This document shows, in pieces, positions 47,373 to 57,141 of a DNA stretch of 64,000 nt; positions within the stretch are counted from its first letter, which is position 1, and each line of letters opens with the position of its first letter. The position numbers and the translations under genes are program-made. The notes below the pieces were generated by a model. It was not told where the DNA came from. It did no database searches and saw only the letters and a program-made list of their open reading frames with translations. The stretch comes from Aquihabitans sp. G128 (GTDB lineage Bacteria; Actinomycetota; Acidimicrobiia; Acidimicrobiales; Iamiaceae): contig NZ_CP077604.1 of NCBI RefSeq assembly GCF_019048865.1, forward strand, positions 3,286,001 to 3,350,000. Direction: 5' to 3'.

Positions 47373-47777
47373 CTAGAGGACGGGCTCGCGCTGGGCGCGG
47401 AGGTCGGCCAGGAACGCCTTGGCCGCCGTCGCTCGCCGAGACCGCCGGTCGGCGCGGGAGTCGGCCGTCTCGACCAGCTGGTCCTCGCGCGCCCCGACGT
47501 GGTCCGGGCCGCACTCGCCGTCGGCGTAGGCGTGGAGCCGGAGGGTGGTCGGGGTGGGATAGGTGACCGGCAGCCGGACGACGTCGGGCGAGAGGCGGCT
47601 GCGGCTGGCCTTGTCGACCACGAGGTACGTGGCGGGCTCGTGGGGCGCCGTCCGCAGCTCGATCTGGCCTGCTGCGGTGGGTCGCACGGACACCACCCGG
47701 CCGTCGAGGCGGAACAAGCGGGCCTCGCCGCTCATCCCCCAGCCGACCCGTGCCGGTCGCGTCGTCGCCGTCATCAT
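47373..47777 (-). CDS. Hypothetical protein, 134 aa
   Basis: Starts MMTATTRPARVGWGMSGEARLFRLDGRVVSVRPTAAGQIELRT, a beta-rich N-terminal half, then LVVDKASRSRLSPDVVRLPVTYPTPTTLRLHAYADGECG and a basic, Ala/Arg-rich end (DRRSRRATAAKAFLADLR). No family recognised. ATG 47777 is chosen for the GGTGGAG about 10 nt ahead; a second ATG follows directly. It is convergent with the pentapeptide gene across a 19-bp gap. Confidence 0.6.
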   Translation of the reverse strand: MMTATTRPARVGWGMSGEARLFRLDGRVVSVRPTAAGQIELRTAPHEPATYLVVDKASRSRLSPDVVRLPVTYPTPTTLRLHAYADGECGPDHVGAREDQLVETADSRADRRSRRATAAKAFLADLRAQREPVL

Positions 47778-47927
47778 CAACCGCCCATCTCCACCCATGG
47801 GGCGCACCCTGCCCAGCGGGCGCCCGTCCGAAACGTCTCATTCGGCAGAACGCTCCGGATCTCCTGCCGTTCGGGCGAAGATGGGCCCCCACCTGGCCCT
47901 CGACCGCCACCACGGCGGCCTGCCCGG

Positions 47928-48725
47928 TCAGCCGAAGCGGCGGCGGAGCGCATCTCGGGTGGCGGCGTCGCCGGGGAAGAACGACTCGATCGCCAGCTCC
48001 GAGAGGGTGATGTCGAGCGCGGTGCCGAAGGTGGCCAGGGTGCTGAACAACAGCAGCTCCTGGCCCTCGCTGCGCAGTCGCAGGGGCGAGAACAGCAGGT
48101 CGGCGGGCTCGACGGCGGCCGACGTGGCTCGTTCGACCCCGGGGTAGGAGGCCAGCTCGTCGTGGAGCTCGGTGAGCCCCGGATCGCCGGACAGCAGGGC
48201 CTGGCGCTGGAGCCGGGTCAGGAGGTGGGCGCCGTAGCCGGCCAGGTTGGCGATGCGCGGCGCCAGGCCGTCGGGGTGGAGGCTGACCCGCATGGCGTTG
48301 ATCGGCGGCGCGAGCAGCGCGGGGGAGACCCCCTCGGCCAGGATCGCCAGGGCGGGCTCGTTGGCCGAGACCAGGTTCCAGCGGCCGTCGACGATGATCG
48401 CCGGGTACGGCGCGTGGCCGGCGAGGATGGCGTCGAGCGCCTCGCGCGCCGGGGCCATCACGTCGGCGTCCAGGGCGTGCTCGGGGTAGGCGGGGGCGTA
48501 GCCGGCGGCGAGGAGCAACGTGTTGCGCTCCCGGAGGGGCACCTCCAGCTCCTCGGCCAGGTGGAGCACCAGCTCCCGGCTGGGCTTCGAGCGGCCGGTC
48601 TCCACGAAGCTCAGGTGGCGCGACGAGACCGCGGCCTCCACCGAGAGGTCGAGCTGGCTGAGCCGCCGTCGACGACGCCAGTCCCGCAGCAGCTCGCCGA
48701 CCGCAGGGGTGGTGCTCACGGCCAT
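47928..48725 (-). CDS. XRE-family transcriptional regulator of the MmyB type
   Basis: 265 residues. N-terminal helix-turn-helix (LLRDWRRRRRLSQLDLSVEAAVSSRHLSFVETGRSKPSRELVL) and a C-terminal MmyB-like ligand-binding PAS domain (PAIIVDGRWNLVSANEPAL..., NAMRVSLHPDGLAPRI, GYGAHLL). Such regulators often sit next to and control SnoaL-like or dehydrogenase genes. Here it is divergent from a SnoaL-like gene (48871); the TACCTC-T-GAGGTA repeat between them is the likely operator. Confidence 0.9.
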   Translation of the reverse strand: MAVSTTPAVGELLRDWRRRRRLSQLDLSVEAAVSSRHLSFVETGRSKPSRELVLHLAEELEVPLRERNTLLLAAGYAPAYPEHALDADVMAPAREALDAILAGHAPYPAIIVDGRWNLVSANEPALAILAEGVSPALLAPPINAMRVSLHPDGLAPRIANLAGYGAHLLTRLQRQALLSGDPGLTELHDELASYPGVERATSAAVEPADLLFSPLRLRSEGQELLLFSTLATFGTALDITLSELAIESFFPGDAATRDALRRRFG

Positions 48726-48762
48726 GCGAGCGACCCTACCGACGGGCTGCGAGCCCGTCGCC

Positions 48763-48775
48763 TACCTCTGAGGTA
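48763..48775. promoter_or_regulatory. Candidate operator between the XRE regulator and the SnoaL-like gene
   Basis: TACCTC-T-GAGGTA, a perfect 6-1-6 inverted repeat, 37 bp upstream of the regulator ATG and 96 bp upstream of the SnoaL-like ATG. A partial second copy, TACCCGGGAGGT, lies at 48788-48799. A helix-turn-helix dimer binding here could control both genes. Confidence 0.55.
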
Positions 48776-48870
48776 AGGCGATCCGCCTACCCGGGAGGTC
48801 ATGGCCGGGGCTACCCGTGCGGGCGCACGGTGGGGCCGTCAACCCGACCACACCCGATCAGGAGCACCCC

Positions 48871-49260
48871 ATGACCACCATCCCCACGACCGCCCCGGCC
48901 GAGGTCTCGGCCACCGTCGACGCCTACTTCGCCATGTGGAACGAGGGCGACCCGGCAGCCCGGGCCGAGCTGATCGCGGCGGCGTGGACGCCCGAGGGCG
49001 CCTACGCCGACCCGCTGCTGGCCGCGGCGGGGCCCGACGCCCTGAGCGAGATGGTCGACGCCGTCCACCAGCAGTACCCGGGTCGCCGCTTCCGGCGCAC
49101 CACGGCCATCGACTCCCACCACGACTTCCACCGCTTCGGGTGGGAGCTCGGCGAGGGCGAGGAGCTGGTGGTGGCGGGCGTCGACGTCGCCCACACCGCA
49201 GCCGACGGCCGCCTCACCGGCGTGGTCGGGTTCTTCGGCGACCCGCCGGCCGAGGACTGA
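48871..49260 (+). CDS. SnoaL-like (NTF2-fold) protein
   Basis: 129 residues. NTF2-type domain: ATVDAYFAMWNEGDPAARAELIAAAWTPEGAYADPLLAAAG at the start, then RFRRTTAIDSHHDFHRFGWELGEGEE and DVAHTAADGRLTGVVGFFGD, the pattern of SnoaL-like polyketide-cyclase-type proteins. It is ATG-started with AGGAGC 7 nt ahead and divergent from the MmyB-type regulator that probably controls it. Its substrate is unknown. Confidence 0.85.
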   Translation: MTTIPTTAPAEVSATVDAYFAMWNEGDPAARAELIAAAWTPEGAYADPLLAAAGPDALSEMVDAVHQQYPGRRFRRTTAIDSHHDFHRFGWELGEGEELVVAGVDVAHTAADGRLTGVVGFFGDPPAED

Positions 49261-49323
49261 CCGACCGCACCCCAGGGTCGGGCGGGTGGCCCGCCCGGCC
49301 ACCTGCCCGGCCACACTGGGCCG

Positions 49324-52311
49324 ATGACCCCCGTCGCCCCTCCGACCGGCCTGCCGGTCGAGGGCGTGGTGCCGGAGGTCCTCGCCGCCCTGGCCGAGCG
49401 CGGCCACGCCGTGCTGGTGGCCCCGCCCGGGGCGGGCAAGACCACCGTGGTCCCGCTGCGGTTGCTGGCCGCGCCCTGGCTGGGTGACCAGCGCATCGTG
49501 GTCCTCGAGCCGCGCCGGCTCGCGGCGCGGGCGGCGGCGCGCCGCATGGCCGACCTGCTCGGCGAGCCGGTCGGGCGGACGGTCGGCTACCGCACGCGGG
49601 ACGAGCGGGTGGTGAGCCGGGGGACCCGCATCGAGGTGGTGACCGAGGGGATCCTGGTCCGGCGCCTGCAGGCCGACCCCTCCCTCGAGGGCACCGGGGC
49701 CGTGCTGCTCGACGAGGTCCACGAACGGAACCTGGTGACCGACCTGTCCCTCGCCTTCCTGCTCGACGCCCAGCGCAGCCTCCGGCCCGATCTGCGGGTC
49801 CTGGCCATGTCGGCCACCGTCGACGCCGGACGGCTGGCCGCCACCATCGGCGGGGATGCCGGCCCGGCCCCGGTGGTGGCCAGCGACGGTCGCCAGCACC
49901 CCGTGGCGCTGCGCTGGTGGCCGGCGGAGCCTCGAGATCGGCCCGAGCAGCACGTGGCCCGGGTGGTGGCCCGCGCCCTGGCGGCCGACCCCGAGGGCGA
50001 CGTGCTGGTGTTCCTCCCCGGCGTGGCCGAGATCGGCCGAGCCTCCCGGGCGCTCTCCGGCCTGCCGAGCGCGGTCGACGTGCGACCGTTGGCCGGCGCC
50101 CTCCCGGTGGCGGAGCAGGACGCCGCCCTCGCCGCTTCGCCACCCGGGCGGCGCCGGGTGGTGCTCGCCACCGACATCGCCGAGTCGAGCCTGACCGTCG
50201 CCGGGGTGCGCATCGTGGTCGACGCCGGCCTGGTGCGCAGCCCCCGGTTCGACGCCGGGACCGGGCTCACCCGGTTGACCACCTCGCCCGCCTCCAAGGC
50301 CGCCGCCGACCAGCGGGCCGGTCGGGCGGGCCGCCTGGGGCCGGGCGTGGCCCACCGCCTGTGGTCCGAGGGCGAGCACGCCAGCCGCCAGGCGTACCCC
50401 GAGCCCGAGGTCGCGGTGGTCGACCTGGCCGGCCTGGTCCTCGAGGTCGCGGCCTGGGGGAGCTCGCGCGACGACCTCGCCTTCCTCGACCGCCCGCCGG
50501 CCCGGGCGTGGGCCGAGGCCGAGGCGCTCCTCCGCACCCTCGGCGTGCTGGACGGGGCCGGTCGCCCCACCGCCACCGGGCGCGCCGTGGTGGGCCTGCC
50601 CCTGCACCCCCGCCTGGCGCGGATGGTGGTCGACGGCCGCGCCGCCGGAGCGGGTTGGGCCGCAGCCCTGCTGGCGACGGTGCTCGACGAGCGCGACGTG
50701 TTCGGCGGTCGGCGCGACGAACGCCCCGCCGACCTGGCCGAGCGGGTCGCGGTGGTCGGCGACGACCGCCGCGACCATCCGGCCGCGAACCGCGACGCCG
50801 TGCGCTCGGCCCGGCGTCGCGCCCGCGAGCTGGCCCGCCGCCTCGACGTGGAGCGACGGGTGGTCGACCCGACCGCGCTCGGCGCGCTCGTGGCGCTGGC
50901 GTACCCGGACCGGGTGGCCCAGGCGCGCGGCGGGGGCCGCTTCCGGCTTCGTGCCGGGGGCGGCGGGTGGCTGCCCGACACCGATCCGCTGGCCTCGGCG
51001 CCGTTCCTGGCCGTGGCCGACCTGGACGTCGGCACCGGCGACGGGCGCATCCGCACCGCTGCCGGTCTCGACGAGGCCGACGTGCTCGCGGCCGTCGGCG
51101 ACGACGTGCACGAGGTCGAGGTGGTGGCCTGGGACGCCGCGCGCGACGACCTCCGCAGCCGCACCGAGCGGCGGTCCGGCACCCTGCTGTTCGCCACGCA
51201 CGAGGGCCGACCCGCAGCGGGCACGGCCACCACCGAGGCGCTGCTCGACCGGGTGCGGGCCACGGCCGGCGACGTGCTGCCCTGGACCGCAGGGGCTCGC
51301 GCCCTCCAGGCCCGCCTCTCCTTCCTGCGGGCGCACGACGGCGATCGGTGGCCGGCCGTGGAGGACGCCGCCCTGCTCGACGACCTCGACGGGTGGCTGG
51401 CCCCCCACCTCGTGGGCGCCACGGGCCGGCGCGACCTGGCCCGGGTGGACCTGGCCACCGTGCTGCGGTCGCTGCTCGACCACCGTGGCCGCACCGACCT
51501 GGACCGCCTGGCCCCCACCCGCCTGGCCCTCGGCAACGGCCGGTCGATCACCGTCGCCTACGACGACGGCACGCCGGTGGCATCGGCTCGGGTGCAGGAC
51601 CTCTACGGGACCACCCGACACCCCACGGTGGTGGACGGGCGGGTGCCGGTGGTGGTCCACCTGCTCTCCCCGGCCGGTCGGCCGGTGCAGATCACCGCCG
51701 ACCTCCCGGGCTTCTGGGCGGGCAGCTGGAACCAGGTCCGCAAGGAGATGGCCGGCCGCTACCCCAAGCACGACTGGCCGATCGACCCGGCCGCCGCTGC
51801 CCCCCGCGCCCGCGGCCGCCGGGCCGGCCGGGTGGCGGTCGGCGCTGAGCCCAGGCGATCGGCCGCGCCGCCGTCATGGGGCCGGTCGAGGCCGGTCCTC
51901 GTGGCGCGCGGCATCCCGAACCGGGGTGGACCGCACCGGTACCGTGCCCCGCAGGGGTGCTCGCGGGGCCGACTCGTCAGCGACAGAGGGAGAACACCAT
52001 GGACATGCGTCGTCGATTGGGTGCCGAGGCGTTCGGCACCTTCTGGCTGGTGCTCGGCGGTTGCGGCTCGGCCGTGCTGGCGGGAGACAAGATCGGGTTC
52101 GCGGGGGTGGCCCTCGCCTTCGGCCTCACCGTGCTCACCATGGCCTACGCGGTGGGCGGGATCTCCGGGGGCCACTTCAACCCGGCGGTCACCCTCGGCC
52201 TGGTGGTGGCCGGGCGCTTCGACAAGAAGGACGCCCCGCTCTACGTGGTGGCCCAGGTGGTGGGCGCCATCCTGGCGGCGATCATCATCGCCGCCATCGC
52301 CAGCGGGGTGA
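49324..52311 (+). CDS. hrpB: ATP-dependent RNA helicase HrpB; open frame runs on into aqpZ
   Basis: The HrpB family is DExH-box. Walker A PPGAGKTT is at residues 34-41, DEVH at 130-133, SATVDAG near 160, and the helicase-C region includes [29 protein letters not shown] and [17 protein letters not shown]. The C-terminal HrpB-specific domain runs to about residue 820 ([19 protein letters not shown]), the place where other members end. The frame stays open for another 175 residues to a TGA at 52311, overlapping aqpZ by 313 bp; that part is low-complexity without family match. A missing base near 51800 would end the protein at 51848 instead. ATG 49324. RNA target unknown. Confidence 0.88.
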   Translation: MTPVAPPTGLPVEGVVPEVLAALAERGHAVLVAPPGAGKTTVVPLRLLAAPWLGDQRIVVLEPRRLAARAAARRMADLLGEPVGRTVGYRTRDERVVSRGTRIEVVTEGILVRRLQADPSLEGTGAVLLDEVHERNLVTDLSLAFLLDAQRSLRPDLRVLAMSATVDAGRLAATIGGDAGPAPVVASDGRQHPVALRWWPAEPRDRPEQHVARVVARALAADPEGDVLVFLPGVAEIGRASRALSGLPSAVDVRPLAGALPVAEQDAALAASPPGRRRVVLATDIAESSLTVAGVRIVVDAGLVRSPRFDAGTGLTRLTTSPASKAAADQRAGRAGRLGPGVAHRLWSEGEHASRQAYPEPEVAVVDLAGLVLEVAAWGSSRDDLAFLDRPPARAWAEAEALLRTLGVLDGAGRPTATGRAVVGLPLHPRLARMVVDGRAAGAGWAAALLATVLDERDVFGGRRDERPADLAERVAVVGDDRRDHPAANRDAVRSARRRARELARRLDVERRVVDPTALGALVALAYPDRVAQARGGGRFRLRAGGGGWLPDTDPLASAPFLAVADLDVGTGDGRIRTAAGLDEADVLAAVGDDVHEVEVVAWDAARDDLRSRTERRSGTLLFATHEGRPAAGTATTEALLDRVRATAGDVLPWTAGARALQARLSFLRAHDGDRWPAVEDAALLDDLDGWLAPHLVGATGRRDLARVDLATVLRSLLDHRGRTDLDRLAPTRLALGNGRSITVAYDDGTPVASARVQDLYGTTRHPTVVDGRVPVVVHLLSPAGRPVQITADLPGFWAGSWNQVRKEMAGRYPKHDWPIDPAAAAPRARGRRAGRVAVGAEPRRSAAPPSWGRSRPVLVARGIPNRGGPHRYRAPQGCSRGRLVSDRGRTPWTCVVDWVPRRSAPSGWCSAVAARPCWRETRSGSRGWPSPSASPCSPWPTRWAGSPGATSTRRSPSAWWWPGASTRRTPRSTWWPRWWAPSWRRSSSPPSPAG

Positions 52312-52736
52312 AGGGCTTCGAGTTCGGCGACGGCCCGATGCACGCCCCCGGCTTCGCCTCGAACGGCTTCGGCGACCGCAGCCCCGGCGGCTACAGCTTC
52401 CTGGCCGTGGCGGTGGCCGAGGTGGTCATGACGGCCTTCTTCCTCATCGTCATCCTCGGCGCCACCGCCAAGAAGTCGGTGGCGGAGTTCGGCGGCCTGG
52501 TGATCGGCCTCGCCCTCACCTTGATCCACCTGATCACCATCCCGGTGTCGAACACCAGCGTGAACCCGGCCCGCTCCATCAGCCAGGCCCTCTTCGCCGG
52601 CGGCGACGCCCTGATCCAGCTCCCGGTGTTCATCGTCGCCCCTGCCGTCGGCGCCGCCCTCGGCGCCCTCGCCTGGAAGGCGGTCCTCGCCGGTCCCGAG
52701 GAGACCGAGCTGGCCCAGGGCGTCGAGCCCTCCTGA
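51999..52736 (+). CDS. aqpZ: Aquaporin Z
   Basis: 245 residues with six membrane helices and both half-helix boxes: [10 protein letters not shown] and [10 protein letters not shown]. AqpZ conducts water. The aromatic/arginine filter Arg follows the second NPA (NPARS). ATG 51999 has GAGGGAGAA 6 nt ahead. It lies inside the 3' part of the hrpB open frame, in another frame, and is itself clearly the coding frame there. Confidence 0.94.
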   Translation: MDMRRRLGAEAFGTFWLVLGGCGSAVLAGDKIGFAGVALAFGLTVLTMAYAVGGISGGHFNPAVTLGLVVAGRFDKKDAPLYVVAQVVGAILAAIIIAAIASGVKGFEFGDGPMHAPGFASNGFGDRSPGGYSFLAVAVAEVVMTAFFLIVILGATAKKSVAEFGGLVIGLALTLIHLITIPVSNTSVNPARSISQALFAGGDALIQLPVFIVAPAVGAALGALAWKAVLAGPEETELAQGVEPS

Positions 52737-52778
52737 GGCCTGCTGCGCCGACGAGCCGTCCTGCGGGCCGTCCTGCGG

Positions 52779-52807
52779 GCCGTCCTGCGGGCCGGCCGCA
52801 GGACGGC
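52779..52807. terminator. Terminator after aqpZ with repeated left arm
   Basis: GCCGTCCTGCGG / CCGCAGGACGGC, a perfect 12-bp stem with loop GCCGG. The left arm is repeated three times in tandem (from 52755), so alternative hairpins with longer loops can also form; the outermost is a 14-bp stem from 52753 to 52809. It lies between the convergent aqpZ and DinB-type genes. Confidence 0.75.
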
Positions 52808-52818
52808 TCCGGTCGGCC

Positions 52819-53487
52819 TCAGTGCGCCAGGGCGACCGGCGTCGGCGTGAACGGGCCCCAGGTGAAGGCCGACAGCCACGGCTCGGGGTCGGCGCCCCAG
52901 TCGTAGGCCCGGACCTGGTCCAGGCTGCGGCGGCCGGTGAGGGCGCGCAGCGCCTCGAAGCGGCTGAGGCGCACGGTGGTGGACCCACCGTCGCCCACCA
53001 CCAGCTCCACGTCCCCGGCGACGAGGCGCACCGGCGCGAGGCCTCGGGCCGCCATCGTGGCGGGCCAGTGCTGCTCGACGAAGCCGAAGCCGATGGCCAG
53101 GGCGGCGCTGTCCTGGCCGCCCGGCCGATCGACCGCGCCGCGCAGGTCGTGCTCGTGGGTGACCTGGTCGAACACGGCCTGGGCCGGGAGCAGGCCCACC
53201 AGCTTCGCTTCGACCTCGGGGCCGGTCTCGTCCCACTCGTCGGCCAGCTCGGCCAGGCTGCGGCCCCGGCGGGCCTCCACCTGGGCCTGGGTCCAGGCGT
53301 CGGACCCGGCGCCGCCGACGTCGCCGGCCAGGATGTCGGCCGAGACGCCGACGGCGTGGCTGAACAGCTCCTGCACGGTCCAGCGCGGGCACGCGGGCAC
53401 CGGCCGGCGGCCATCCGCCGGATCGAGGCTGCGCACGATCTCGGTCATGGTCCGTCGCGTCTGGGCGTAGGCCTCGGTGGTGTCCAT
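52819..53487 (-). CDS. DinB-fold, maleylpyruvate-isomerase-family protein
   Basis: 222 residues. It shows the N-terminal four-helix DinB-type domain with a conserved tryptophan and histidine (ACPRWTVQELFSHAVGVSADIL) and the HEHDLRGAVDRPG block whose His and Glu are metal ligands; this is the mycothiol-dependent maleylpyruvate isomerase/TIGR03083 group, widespread in actinobacteria. Substrate not inferable. ATG 53487; divergent from the ABC1 kinase gene. Confidence 0.8.
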   Translation of the reverse strand: MDTTEAYAQTRRTMTEIVRSLDPADGRRPVPACPRWTVQELFSHAVGVSADILAGDVGGAGSDAWTQAQVEARRGRSLAELADEWDETGPEVEAKLVGLLPAQAVFDQVTHEHDLRGAVDRPGGQDSAALAIGFGFVEQHWPATMAARGLAPVRLVAGDVELVVGDGGSTTVRLSRFEALRALTGRRSLDQVRAYDWGADPEPWLSAFTWGPFTPTPVALAH

Positions 53488-53584
53488 GCTCGGCTCCCTC
53501 GCCGCTCCCGGGGCCCCTGCACCCGGCGGCGCCCGCCACCGTAGGTGGTCGAGCACCGAGGAGGCAGGGCTAGCGTCTCGGCCC

Positions 53585-55102
53585 ATGCCTCCGAGCCGTC
53601 GAGCCACCGCCCGAGCCGCCGCCGGGGTGGGGGTGGTGGCCGCCGGCGCGCTGTGGCGGCGCCGGCGCGCGGCTCGGCCGGGCGCGACGGCCGGCGGTCC
53701 GTCGCCCATCGCCGCCACGTCGCGCGGCCAGCGCAACCGGGTGCTGGCCACCGCTGCCACCCGGGCCGGCACCGGCTGGGCGGCCGACCGGGCGAAGCGG
53801 GTGTTCGCCGACGCCGAGCGCCGCGAGGAGCTCGACGCCGCCAGCCAGCTGCGCACCGCCGAGCAGGTGGCCGAGACGCTCGGCAACCTCAAGGGGGCGA
53901 TGATGAAGCTCGGCCAGATGGCCAGCTACCTCGACCAGGGGCTGCCCGAGCCCGTGCGGGACGCCCTGGCCCAGCTCCAGCAGGACGCGCCGCCCATGGC
54001 GCCGGAGCTGGCGGCCGGCGTGGTGCTGGCCGAGCTGGGCCAGCGGCCCGAGGTCCTCTTCGCCGAGTGGGACGAGGTGCCGATCGCGGCGGCGTCGATC
54101 GGCCAGGTGCACCGGGCCCTCACCCATGACGGGCGGGCCGTCGCCGTGAAGGTGCAGTACCCCGGCGTCGACGTCGCCATCACGGGCGATCTCGACAACG
54201 CCGGGATGATCTTCAACGCCATGAAGCTCCTCTTCCCGGGCCTCGATCCGAAGCCGTTGGTGGCGGAGCTGCGGGACCGCATCGTCGAGGAGCTCGACTA
54301 CGAGCTGGAGGCCGCCAACCAGCAGCTCTTCGCCGACTACTACGAGGGCCACCCGTTCATCCACGTGCCGTCGGTGCTGCCCGAGCTCAGCGCCCGGCGG
54401 GTGCTCACCACGGAGCTGGCCACGGGCAGCCGCTTCCACGAGGTCACGTCGTGGCCGGCCGCGCAGCGGGACCTGGCCGGCGAGTCCATCTACCGGTTCG
54501 TGTTCGGCAGCCTCTACCGGCTCGGCGCGTTCAACGGCGACCCGCACCCGGGCAACTACCTCTTCGGGCCCGACGGCCGGGTCACGTTCCTCGACTACGG
54601 CCTGGTCAAGCGGTTCACCCCGGCCGAGCTGCGCCCGTTCCAGGACATGATCACCGCCATGGTGATCGACCGCGACGTGGCGGCGTTCCGTCGCATCGTC
54701 GAGAGCGTGGGCCTGCTGAAGGCCGACAACGACTTCACCGACGAGCAGATCGGCGACTACTTCGGCCACTTCTACGAGTTCGTGCTCGAGTCCGCCCCGC
54801 TGACCATGACCCAGGAGTACGCCTCCGAGACGGTCAGCCGCTTCTTCGACACCAGCGGGGAGCACGGCGAGATCATGAAGGCCGCCAACGTGCCGCCGTC
54901 GATGGTGATCATCCAGCGCATCAACCTTGGGCTCTACGCGGTGCTCGGCGAGCTGGGCGCCACGGCCGACTGGCGCCGGATCGCCGATGAGCTGTGGCCG
55001 TGGGTGGGTGGCCCGCCCACCACCGAGCTGGGTCGGCAGGAGGCCGCGTGGCGCGCCGCCACCGGCCGGGGCGCGGTGGCGCCCGGGTTCGAGGGGGCCT
55101 GA
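53585..55102 (+). CDS. ABC1/AarF family kinase-like protein (UbiB type)
   Basis: 505 residues. The family is an atypical kinase linked to quinone metabolism. Diagnostic: the KxGQ motif in GNLKGAMMKLGQMASYLDQGLP, AAASIGQVHRA (Ala-rich loop), AVKVQYPGVD (Lys), LEDELDYELEAANQ-type ELDYELEAANQ, NGDPHPGNYL and FLDYGLVKRF. One N-terminal hydrophobic stretch (AAAGVGVVAAGALW) might tether it to the membrane. ATG 53585 was chosen over an in-frame ATG/GTG 108 nt upstream because the latter overlaps the divergent gene. Ends 9 bp before the convergent YceI gene. Confidence 0.92.
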   Translation: MPPSRRATARAAAGVGVVAAGALWRRRRAARPGATAGGPSPIAATSRGQRNRVLATAATRAGTGWAADRAKRVFADAERREELDAASQLRTAEQVAETLGNLKGAMMKLGQMASYLDQGLPEPVRDALAQLQQDAPPMAPELAAGVVLAELGQRPEVLFAEWDEVPIAAASIGQVHRALTHDGRAVAVKVQYPGVDVAITGDLDNAGMIFNAMKLLFPGLDPKPLVAELRDRIVEELDYELEAANQQLFADYYEGHPFIHVPSVLPELSARRVLTTELATGSRFHEVTSWPAAQRDLAGESIYRFVFGSLYRLGAFNGDPHPGNYLFGPDGRVTFLDYGLVKRFTPAELRPFQDMITAMVIDRDVAAFRRIVESVGLLKADNDFTDEQIGDYFGHFYEFVLESAPLTMTQEYASETVSRFFDTSGEHGEIMKAANVPPSMVIIQRINLGLYAVLGELGATADWRRIADELWPWVGGPPTTELGRQEAAWRAATGRGAVAPGFEGA

Positions 55103-55110
55103 GCCCTCGC

Positions 55111-55818
55111 TCAGGCCTTCTCGAAGTTCACGATGAACTCGAAGCTGCCGTTGTCCTGGACCTCCACGAAGCCGCCGACGCTGGGTGCCTCGATGTCGTA
55201 GTCGGCCATCTCGACGGGGGCCGAGCCCTGCACGGTGAACACCCCGTCGGCGGAGCGGGCGGTGAGGTCGATGGTGACGGGCTTGGTGACGCCGTGGAGG
55301 GTGAGCTCGCCGGTGGCCTTCACGTCGAAGGTGTCGCCGTCCTTGATGGTGGGCAGGGCGATCGGCTCGGTGAGCTTGAACGTGCCGTCCTCGAACCGGT
55401 CGGTCTCGAGGCCTCGGCCCTTGATGGCGCCGTCCCGTCGGTCCTCGTCGCTCTTCAGGGTCGTCATGTCGACGGTGAACTCGCCGGCGGTGACCTGGTC
55501 GCCGGCGACGGTCAGGGTGCCGGTGACGTCGTTGGTGCGGCCGTTGGCGGTGACCTTGCGGGACCCGGCGGCGAAGACCTCCTTGACCCGGTACCCGGCC
55601 ACGGTGGCGTCGTCGCCGGTGCCGGCGGCCACCTTCCAGGAGCCGTCGAGCGAGTCGGCGGCGACCACCTCGCCGGTGCCGGACTTGGAGTCCGAGAGCT
55701 TCAGCTCGGGATCGGACGTGTCCCGCGTGAGGTAGAAGAAGCCGCCGATCGCGGCGGCCACCACCACGACGACCACGGCGGCGATGAGGGGGAGTCGGGA
55801 GCGCTTCTGGTCGGCCAT
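55111..55818 (-). CDS. YceI-domain membrane-anchored protein
   Basis: 235 residues. One N-terminal membrane helix (LPLIAAVVVVVVAAAIGGFFYL), a linker, then a YceI lipocalin-like beta barrel (SWKVAAGTGDDATVAGYRVKEVFA..., FTVDMTTLKSDEDRRDGAIKGRGLETDRFEDGTFKLTE, ATGELTLHGVTKPVTI), a family that binds isoprenoid or quinone-like lipids. It is predicted to face outwards. ATG 55818; the inverted repeat GGTTGC-N4-GCAACC starts 9 bp upstream and is a likely repressor site. Convergent with the ABC1 gene, whose family is also linked to quinones. Confidence 0.9.
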   Translation of the reverse strand: MADQKRSRLPLIAAVVVVVVAAAIGGFFYLTRDTSDPELKLSDSKSGTGEVVAADSLDGSWKVAAGTGDDATVAGYRVKEVFAAGSRKVTANGRTNDVTGTLTVAGDQVTAGEFTVDMTTLKSDEDRRDGAIKGRGLETDRFEDGTFKLTEPIALPTIKDGDTFDVKATGELTLHGVTKPVTIDLTARSADGVFTVQGSAPVEMADYDIEAPSVGGFVEVQDNGSFEFIVNFEKA

Positions 55819-55826
55819 CGGCACAT

Positions 55827-55842
55827 GGTTGCCCGCGCAACC
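55827..55842. promoter_or_regulatory. Inverted repeat GGTTGC-N4-GCAACC in front of the YceI gene
   Basis: GGTTGCCCGCGCAACC, perfect 6-bp arms with a 4-nt spacer, 9 bp from the YceI ATG. The same arms and spacing recur at 57916-57931. Position over the start region fits a repressor site of the MarR/TetR size class. Confidence 0.55.
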
Positions 55843-55889
55843 GAAAGCTCGCTGAAAGGTCACCCTTCCACGACCTGTCAGCCGCTGGG

Positions 55890-57068
55890 TCAGCGCCGGC
55901 GTCGGACGCTGGGGGGCAGCTCGATCCGGGCGAACACCGCCAGCAGGCCTGCCAGCACCAGGCCCGGGAGCAGCAACCAGATCGGCCGCTGGGCCCACCA
56001 GGCGCCGGTGGGCCGGGCGAGCAGGTCGAAGCCCAGGGCCCGCCAGATGCCGATGGCTGCCACCAGCGCCGTCATGTGCCAGGTGAAGACGGTCATGGCC
56101 ACCGCGTTGAGCGACACCGTCGCCTTCCACACCCGGCGGCGGGCGAGCAGCCGCTCGAGCGCAGGCCGGGCGAGCAGCACCAGGCCGAACTGGAAGACGG
56201 CCAGAGCGGCGATGCAGGCGGTGGTCGGGAACATGTTCGACACGTGCTCGCCGCGCACCGCGACCATCGAGCGGGAGTAGGTGCCGGAGGCCGTCAGGGC
56301 CACGAGGGCGAGCAGGCCGGTGGCGGCCACCGCGGCGTGGCGGGCCCGGGACCACGCCAGCGCCCGGCCGTCGCGCCACCAGAAGCCGAGCTGGTGGGCG
56401 AAGACCCAGACCAGCAGCGAGTTGGCGTAGCCGGCGGCCGTCCACCCGAGGTGGAAGCGGGCCAGGTCGAGGGCCACCACGGTCGCGGCGAGTCCGGCGA
56501 GCCCACCCCCGGCGCTGCGCCGGTGCAGCCAGGCCGTGGCCGGGGCGAGGAGGACGACGGCGAGGTAGGCGCCCAGGAACCAGAGCGGGACGAAGACCAC
56601 CCGGCCCCACGTCCACACGCTGGGGGTCCCGGGCCGGAGCGTGCGGATGGCCACGTCGAGCACCGCCCACACCAGGAGGAAGGCCGCGATGGGCTTCAGC
56701 AGCCGGTCGACCCGCTTGCGGGCGTAGCCCGGCCACGTCGCGCCGCGGGACCGCACGGCGTCCCAGGCCGCCAGGTTGGCGTAGCCGCCGACGACGAAGA
56801 AGACCGGCATGATCTGCAGCACCCAGGTGCCGGCCCACAGGCCGGGGACCGTGTCGATGGGGTTGGGCATGGTCAACGCTCCCGAGCGGCTCCAGTGGGT
56901 GATCGACAGCACCCAGTGCCAGAGCACCACCACCACGATGCTCAGCCCGCGCAGCGCGCCGACGACCCGGTCACGGCTGGCGGGGGTGGCATCGACGAGG
57001 GCGTCCACCCCGGCGGGGCTCGGGGCGGGGCGGGGGACGACGGTGGTGGTGGCAGGGAGGGAGGCCAT
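55890..57068 (-). CDS. Membrane acyltransferase (acyltransferase-3 family)
   Basis: 392 residues, about ten hydrophobic helices. The family transfers acyl groups to cell-surface sugars, antibiotics or lipids. It starts with the characteristic first helix RVVGALRGLSIVVVVLWHWVLSITH (the conserved R...H pair), a second around IMPVFFVVGGYANLAAW, and later RRVDRLLKPIAAFLLVWAV and PLWFLGAYLAVVLLAP, matching the family. ATG 57068. Its acceptor is unknown; it may be co-transcribed with the small membrane-protein genes upstream. Confidence 0.87.
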   Translation of the reverse strand: MASLPATTTVVPRPAPSPAGVDALVDATPASRDRVVGALRGLSIVVVVLWHWVLSITHWSRSGALTMPNPIDTVPGLWAGTWVLQIMPVFFVVGGYANLAAWDAVRSRGATWPGYARKRVDRLLKPIAAFLLVWAVLDVAIRTLRPGTPSVWTWGRVVFVPLWFLGAYLAVVLLAPATAWLHRRSAGGGLAGLAATVVALDLARFHLGWTAAGYANSLLVWVFAHQLGFWWRDGRALAWSRARHAAVAATGLLALVALTASGTYSRSMVAVRGEHVSNMFPTTACIAALAVFQFGLVLLARPALERLLARRRVWKATVSLNAVAMTVFTWHMTALVAAIGIWRALGFDLLARPTGAWWAQRPIWLLLPGLVLAGLLAVFARIELPPSVRRRR

Positions 57069-57141
57069 GGCTGCAGCGTGCGCCCACGGCGACCCGTGCG
57101 AGCTGGGGGCGATCCCCCAACCCTGGCTGGGAGGCCCCGGG

